This document shows positions 60,101 to 64,000 of a DNA stretch of 64,000 bases, one piece after another; the first letter of the stretch is position 1; every line of letters starts with the position of its first letter. Source of the DNA: Acidimicrobiia bacterium. Lineage in GTDB: Bacteria > Actinomycetota > Acidimicrobiia > IMCC26256 > JAOSJM01. The translations under genes were made by a program, and so were the position numbers. The stretch is taken from NCBI GenBank assembly GCA_027494165.1, contig JAOSJM010000005.1:992001-1056000 (forward strand), in the 5' to 3' direction. Under the pieces are notes generated by a model. That model saw nothing but the letters and a program-made list of their open reading frames with translations, did no database searches and was not told the DNA's origin.

Positions 60101-60718
60101 TCAACCCCCGAACGGGCCCGCGAGCTCCTGCTCGGCGAGCTCGGCCACCCGGACCGCGGCCTGCTCCAGCGTCGAGCGGGTGAGATCCGCCGCCGGCGCG
60201 CTCACGCCGACCTCGACCTGGCGGCCGTCACCGAGGGTCACGAGCGCCGCCTGGAGCGAGTCGGCCTCGACGAAGACCACGTCGCGCCCCTCGACCCGGC
60301 TCGTCGAGACGGACCGGGCGAAGTCGAGGTCGGGACGTGGCGCGTTGTACACGGCCACTACGGCCAGGAGTCCGTCCTCACGCACGAAGGTCGCGAAGAT
60401 GCTCGGGCCCGCGTCGAAGTCCCACTCGATCGTGTCCCGGATCGTGAAGCCCCCAGGGAGCAGCGAGAGCCCGAGCTCGCCGAGGGCGGCCGACCGGTCG
60501 GTCGGCCCGTGCCAGGCCTGCTCGTCGGGGATGGCGGGCGGGGCGCTGGTCGGTGGCGTCTCCTCGGCGCCCGGCACCTCTCCTGCCCCGGCCGGCGTGG
60601 TGGCCGTGGTGGCCTCCCGGGGCGTCGAGCCGCCGGGCGAGGCGACCGCGAAGGCCGCGGCGCCGGCGAGCAGGGCGGCGCACGCGCCGGCGGCATGGCG
60701 GCGACGGAACGTGATCAT
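60101..60718 (-). CDS. Exported hypothetical protein
   Basis: A 205-aa protein with an N-terminal export signal (CAALLAGAAAFAVA) and an Ala/Thr/Pro linker to about residue 70. A compact domain follows with SLLPGGFTIRDTIEWDFDAGPSIFATFVREDGLLAVVAVYN and DVVFVEADSLQAALVTLGDGRQVEV. I do not recognise the family. Its ATG lies inside the stop of the peptidoglycan-binding gene (ATGA), so the two exported proteins are co-translated and may act together in the cell wall. Confidence 0.65.
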   Translation of the reverse strand: MITFRRRHAAGACAALLAGAAAFAVASPGGSTPREATTATTPAGAGEVPGAEETPPTSAPPAIPDEQAWHGPTDRSAALGELGLSLLPGGFTIRDTIEWDFDAGPSIFATFVREDGLLAVVAVYNAPRPDLDFARSVSTSRVEGRDVVFVEADSLQAALVTLGDGRQVEVGVSAPAADLTRSTLEQAAVRVAELAEQELAGPFGG

Positions 60719-61274
60719 GCGGGGCCTCCCACGTCGAAGGTGACCCAGGCCGCACCGGTCCCGCCGGTACGGCGGGTGAACCACGGTGCGTCCTGGCCGA
60801 ACATCCAACCCGAGTACCGCTTGAATGCCTGGTAGCTCCTGTTCCCAAAGGCGGGGCCGTAACAGTGGTAGGAGCCGTCGCAGACGCCCATGTATGCGTT
60901 CGCCGCGACGTCGTTCCACATCGAGTACCACGTGCTCGTCCCCACGACGCCGTCGGCCGACAGCCCCCGTGAGCTCTGGTAGCTGATCACCCCGTTCCGG
61001 ATCCCGCTGCCGAACAGCCCGTCGACGGCCCCCCGTACCGTCCCTCGGCGGCGAGGAGCCGCTGGACCCCGGTCACGTAGTTGCCGGCCGAGTCGTGCGA
61101 GGGAGACGTGCTGAGCCAGCAGTTGTCGCTCCAGGAGCTGTTCGACGGCTGGCTGTCGGCCCACTCGTCACATCCCGACGGGTAGAGCGCGGCGCCCGCG
61201 GGAACGGCGAGGAGCACCAGGAGCACGAGCACGGCACCCGTGACACCCGCGGTCGCGAACGTGGTGGTCTTCAC
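60715..61274 (-). CDS. Secreted peptidoglycan-binding-domain protein (frameshifted)
   Basis: About 186 aa when repaired. Signal peptide VTGAVLVLLVLLAVPAGAAL, then a region with several Cys and Trp residues (GCDEWADSQPSNSSWSDNCWL), and a PG_binding_1-like domain: YVTGVQRLLAAEGRYGGAVDGLFGSG followed by VISYQSSRGLSADGVVGTSTWYSMW. One lost C in the run at 61029-61034 splits this domain. The GTG start has GAGGAGG 10 nt upstream. A -35/-10 pair lies about 130 bp upstream. It likely binds the cell wall; no catalytic domain is visible. Confidence 0.78.
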
Positions 61275-61401
61275 GGACGACGGACCTCCTCTGCTCGGGG
61301 CGTCGCTCGACGCCACCGGCTCCGTCGCCCTCGGAGCAGGGCGGGCCGCTCGTCGCGGCACCACCCACGTTGCCATCGACCATTCGGTCGGGTCGCACGC
61401 C

Positions 61402-61428
61402 ACCATACCCACCACGGGGGGGTGTCAA
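61402..61428 (-). promoter_or_regulatory. Vegetative promoter of the peptidoglycan-binding gene pair
   Basis: On the minus strand a consensus TTGACA (61428-61423) and TATGGT (61407-61402) are separated by 15 nt that include a seven-C run. The spacer is short by about two bases; loss in the run may explain it. The leader to the GTG would be about 120 nt. The rest of the 369-bp gap to glpD shows no other gene. Confidence 0.5.
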
Positions 61429-61628
61429 GCTCCTGCACGACATCTTCATCGGTGTCTACTTCCGTGTCGACTGGCGGCATGACGGCGAGGTCCCTTTCCG
61501 AATCCCTCACCGCGGAGCAGGTCCTTCGGTCCCGGGCGGACCAACGAGGTGGGCCGGCGAGGCGCGCCCCTGGAAGCGCGAGCGGACAGCCCCTGGCCGC
61601 GGGAGCGGACCTCCGCGCTACCGGGCGG

Positions 61629-61634
61629 TAACCT
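61629..61634 (+). promoter_or_regulatory. -10 box, leaderless start of glpD
   Basis: TAACCT lies 9 nt before the ATG at 61644. Confidence 0.5.
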
Positions 61635-61643
61635 CTCGGGCCG

Positions 61644-63262
61644 ATGGCGGCGTTCGATCGCGCCGAGTCTCTCCAGCGCCTCGCCGAGGAGCGCTTCGAC
61701 CTGCTCGTGATCGGCGGGGGCATCACGGGCGTCGGGGTGGCCCTCGACGCCGCGTCGCGCGGTCTGCGCACCGCGCTGGTGGAGCAGGACGACTTCGCCT
61801 CGGGGACCTCGTCGCGCTCCTCCAAGCTCGTCCACGGCGGGTTGCGCTACCTCCAGCAGGGCGAGGTGCGGCTCGTCTACGAGGCCCTGGCCGAGCGGCA
61901 GGTGGCGCTGCGCAACGCGCCGCACCTCGTGCGGCCCCTCCCCTTCCTCGTCCCGATCCTCACCCGCGACGGGCTCGTGGGCCGCCGCCTGGCCCGGGCC
62001 CTCGGCGGCGCCCTGTGGATGTACGACCTCACCGGGGGTCTGCGCATCGGCAAGGTCCACCGCCGCGTCTCCAGGGAGGCGGCCCTGGCCCACATGCCGA
62101 CCCTCCGGGCCGGCCGCCTGGCCGGTGCCTACCTCTACTACGACGCCCAGGCCGACGACGCCCGCCTCACCCTCGCCGTGGGCCGCACCGCCGCCGTGGG
62201 CTACGGCGCCACGCTCGCCAACCACGCGGTCGTCACCGGCCTCCTCGACGACGGGGGGCGCATCCGGGGGGCGGTCGTCGAGGCCGACGGCGAGCGCCTC
62301 GAGGTACGAGCCGAGGCCGTCGTGAACGCCTCCGGGGTCTGGGCCGACGAGGTGCGCGCCCTCGACGAGGCCGCCGAGCCGCTCCACCTCCGGCCGGCCA
62401 AGGGCATCCACGTCACGGTGCCGTGGTCGAAGGTCCGCAACGACATCGCCGCCATCGTCCCGGTGCCCCGCGACCGCCGCTCGATCTTCGTCGTGCCCTG
62501 GGACGGCTTCACCTACATCGGCACCACCGACACCGACTACGACGGGCCGCTCGACGACCCCCAGTGCACCCCCGAGGACGTCGACTACCTCCTCGACGCC
62601 GTGAACGCCGCCCTGACCGAGCCTCTCCACCGCTCCGACGTCGTCGGCACCTGGGCCGGCCTCCGGCCGCTGCTCGGCGACTGCGAGAGCGAGCGCACCG
62701 CCGACCTGTCCCGCCGCCACACCGTGGTCCGCTCGCCCCGGGGGCTCGTCACCGTGACCGGGGGAAGCTCACCACCTACCGCCGCATGGCCGCCGACGCC
62801 GTCGACGCCGTGGTCGAGCAACTCGGGCGGGGCGGGTCGAGCCGCACCAGGCGCCTCCGGCTCCTCGGCTCGGCCCCGGCCACCCACGCTCCCGAGCACC
62901 TCGCCCGGCGGTACGGCAGCGAGGCCGCGTTCGTGCTCTCTCTCCTCGACGCCGACCCCGCGCTGGCCGCGCCCCTCGTGCCCGGCCTGCCCTACCTGCG
63001 GGCCGAGGCCGTCCACGGCGTGCGGCGGGAGATGGCCCGGACCCTTGACGACGTCCTGAGCCGCCGGACCCGCGCCCGGCTGCTCGGCCGCGACGCCACG
63101 GCGGCGGCCGCCGACGACGTGGCCGGGCTCCTCGCCCCCGAGCTGGGCTGGTCCGATGACGACCGGTCCGCCGAGGCGGCGGTGTACCGGGCCGCCGTGG
63201 CCCACGAGCGGGAGTCCGCCGGGCTCCCCGAGACCGCCCTCGACCGGACCCTGGGAGCCTGA
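61644..63262 (+). CDS. glpD: FAD-dependent glycerol-3-phosphate dehydrogenase (frameshifted)
   Basis: About 539 aa when repaired. It oxidises glycerol-3-phosphate to dihydroxyacetone phosphate, feeding electrons to quinone. FAD-binding FDLLVIGGGITGVGVALDAASRG is followed by the family signature FASGTSSRSSKLVHGGLRYLQQGE, then AVVNASGVWADEV, PAKGIHVTVPW, FVVPWDGFTYIGTTDTDYDG and GTWAGLRPLL. One lost G in the run at 62760-62764 breaks the frame; repair gives VTGGKLTTYRRMA, the conserved GGKLTT motif, and the C-terminal helical domain. A TAACCT box 9 nt upstream supports the ATG. Confidence 0.92.
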
Positions 63263-64000
63263 GTGGCCGAACCCCCGTCCGACGTACCGGCGAGCCCACC
63301 CCGCCGATCGACCTCGAGATCCCACCCGAGGAGGTCCGGTCGCGGCTGTCCGCCCCCCGGGTCGAGGTCCCCGACGCGCTCGTGCGCCGGCTGGCCGACG
63401 TGTGCGGCGAGGTCACCGCCGACGACCGGCACGTCGTCGAGGCCAGCCGGGACTGGTGGCCGCTGGCCATGGTCTGGGCGCTCGACGGGGCGGTGGGCGC
63501 CCGGGCCGGCGTCGTGGCCCGCCCCGGGTCGGACCGGGAGGTGGCCGACGTGCTCGCCGCCTGCCACGAGGCCCACGTGCCGGTGACGGCCGCCGCGGGC
63601 CGCAGCGGCGTGTGCGCCGGGAGCGTCCCCGTGCACGGCGGCGTCCTGCTCGACCTCGGTGGCCTCGGCGGTGTCGTCGACGTCGACGACACCTCGCTGC
63701 TCGTCGACGTCCTCCCCGGCACGTTCGGCGACTGGCTCGAGGACCACCTGCGCGAGCACCACGAGCTGACGCTCGGCCACTGGCCCCAGTCGATGGCGCT
63801 CTCGACCGTCGGCGGCTGGGTCGCCTGCCGGTCCGCCGGCCAGCTCTCGACCCGCTACGGCAAGATCGAGGACATGGTCGCCGGCCTCGACGTCGCCCTG
63901 GCCGACGGGCGGATCGTGAGGACCGGGGGTGCCCCCCGGGCCGCGGTCGGCCCCGACCTCACCCAGCTCTTCGTGGGCTCCGAGGGGACCCTCGGGGTCG
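63263..64000 (+). CDS. FAD-linked oxidase, alkyl-DHAP-synthase/GlcD-like (partial, frameshifted)
   Basis: The N-terminal part only; the gene runs off the window. The GTG directly follows the glpD stop. A base is missing near 63297, after which the frame reads IDLEIPPEEVRSRL and a PCMH-type FAD-binding domain: GVVARPGSDREVADVLAACHEAHVPVTAAAGRSGVCAG, a weak GGVLLDLGGLGGVVDVDD and STVGGWVACRSAGQLSTRYGKIEDMVAGLDVALADG. The last is typical of alkyldihydroxyacetonephosphate-synthase-like FAD oxidases, consistent with the neighbouring glycerol-phosphate dehydrogenase. Substrate is inferred only from family and context. Confidence 0.8.

Noticed and set aside
61275..61643. A structured RNA gene such as RNase P or SRP RNA in the 369-bp gap
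   Set aside because: No recognisable conserved core was found; the region is explained by a minus-strand promoter and leader plus the glpD -10 box.

Overview
The window is very GC-rich actinobacterial chromosome. WhiB-family regulators, an F420-type LLM flavoprotein, B-type SdhCAB, TANNNT promoters with leaderless starts, and surface proteins built from '[10 protein letters not shown]' repeats together suggest an Acidimicrobiia-like organism. That placement is inference from gene content. No rRNA, tRNA, CRISPR array, phage or insertion sequence was recognised.

Layout. 1-2054: end of pstS, then pstC and pstA. 2110-6756: an envelope-stress block of HtrA-like protease, WhiB, RseB-like regulator, anti-sigma, ECF sigma and TatA, with three matching GGAAC/CGTT promoters. 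6813-14412: LLM oxidoreductase, formimidoyltransferase, a second WhiB, macrodomain protein, histidine kinase with response regulator, VWA protein, acetyltransferase. 14503-19558: lipoprotein, repeat-bearing surface protein, AAA ATPase partner of the VWA protein, glyoxalase-fold protein. 19738-23047: ABC exporter with two permeases. 23123-28835: GH2 beta-mannosidase-like enzyme and sdhCAB. 28885-32819: DrrAB-like exporter and a subtilase with the same surface repeats. 33243-40146: trans-sulfuration enzyme, two paralogous membrane proteins, acyl-CoA ligase, GH31 lipoprotein. 40612-49082: two class III CoA transferases, heme A synthase, thiamine-binding protein, MazG-like protein, acyl-CoA ligase, and an MFS-Lnt fusion. 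49114-55706: phosphoribosyltransferase-hydrolase fusion, class II ribonucleotide reductase, primary-type sigma factor, CBS protein, CapA-like protein, dodecin. 55765-59976: DUF6544-like protein, then a reactive-sulfur operon (CstR-like repressor, DUF302, persulfide dioxygenase-rhodanese, rhodanese, TauE) with a palindromic operator. 60101-64000: two secreted proteins, GlpD, start of an FAD-linked oxidase.

About twenty genes are interrupted by frameshifts, nearly all explained by one missing base in a G or C run, most often a run of five where six restores the frame. I read this as uncorrected homopolymer error, not decay, and annotate across the shifts. Lengths quoted for those genes assume the repaired frame.

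Gene ends carry unusual DNA. Two families of roughly 60-bp palindromic, often tandem repeats sit downstream of genes: family A at two convergent junctions, family B at three loci with orientation matching the upstream gene. Many gene starts have a TANNNT box 6-10 nt before the start codon, implying leaderless mRNAs.
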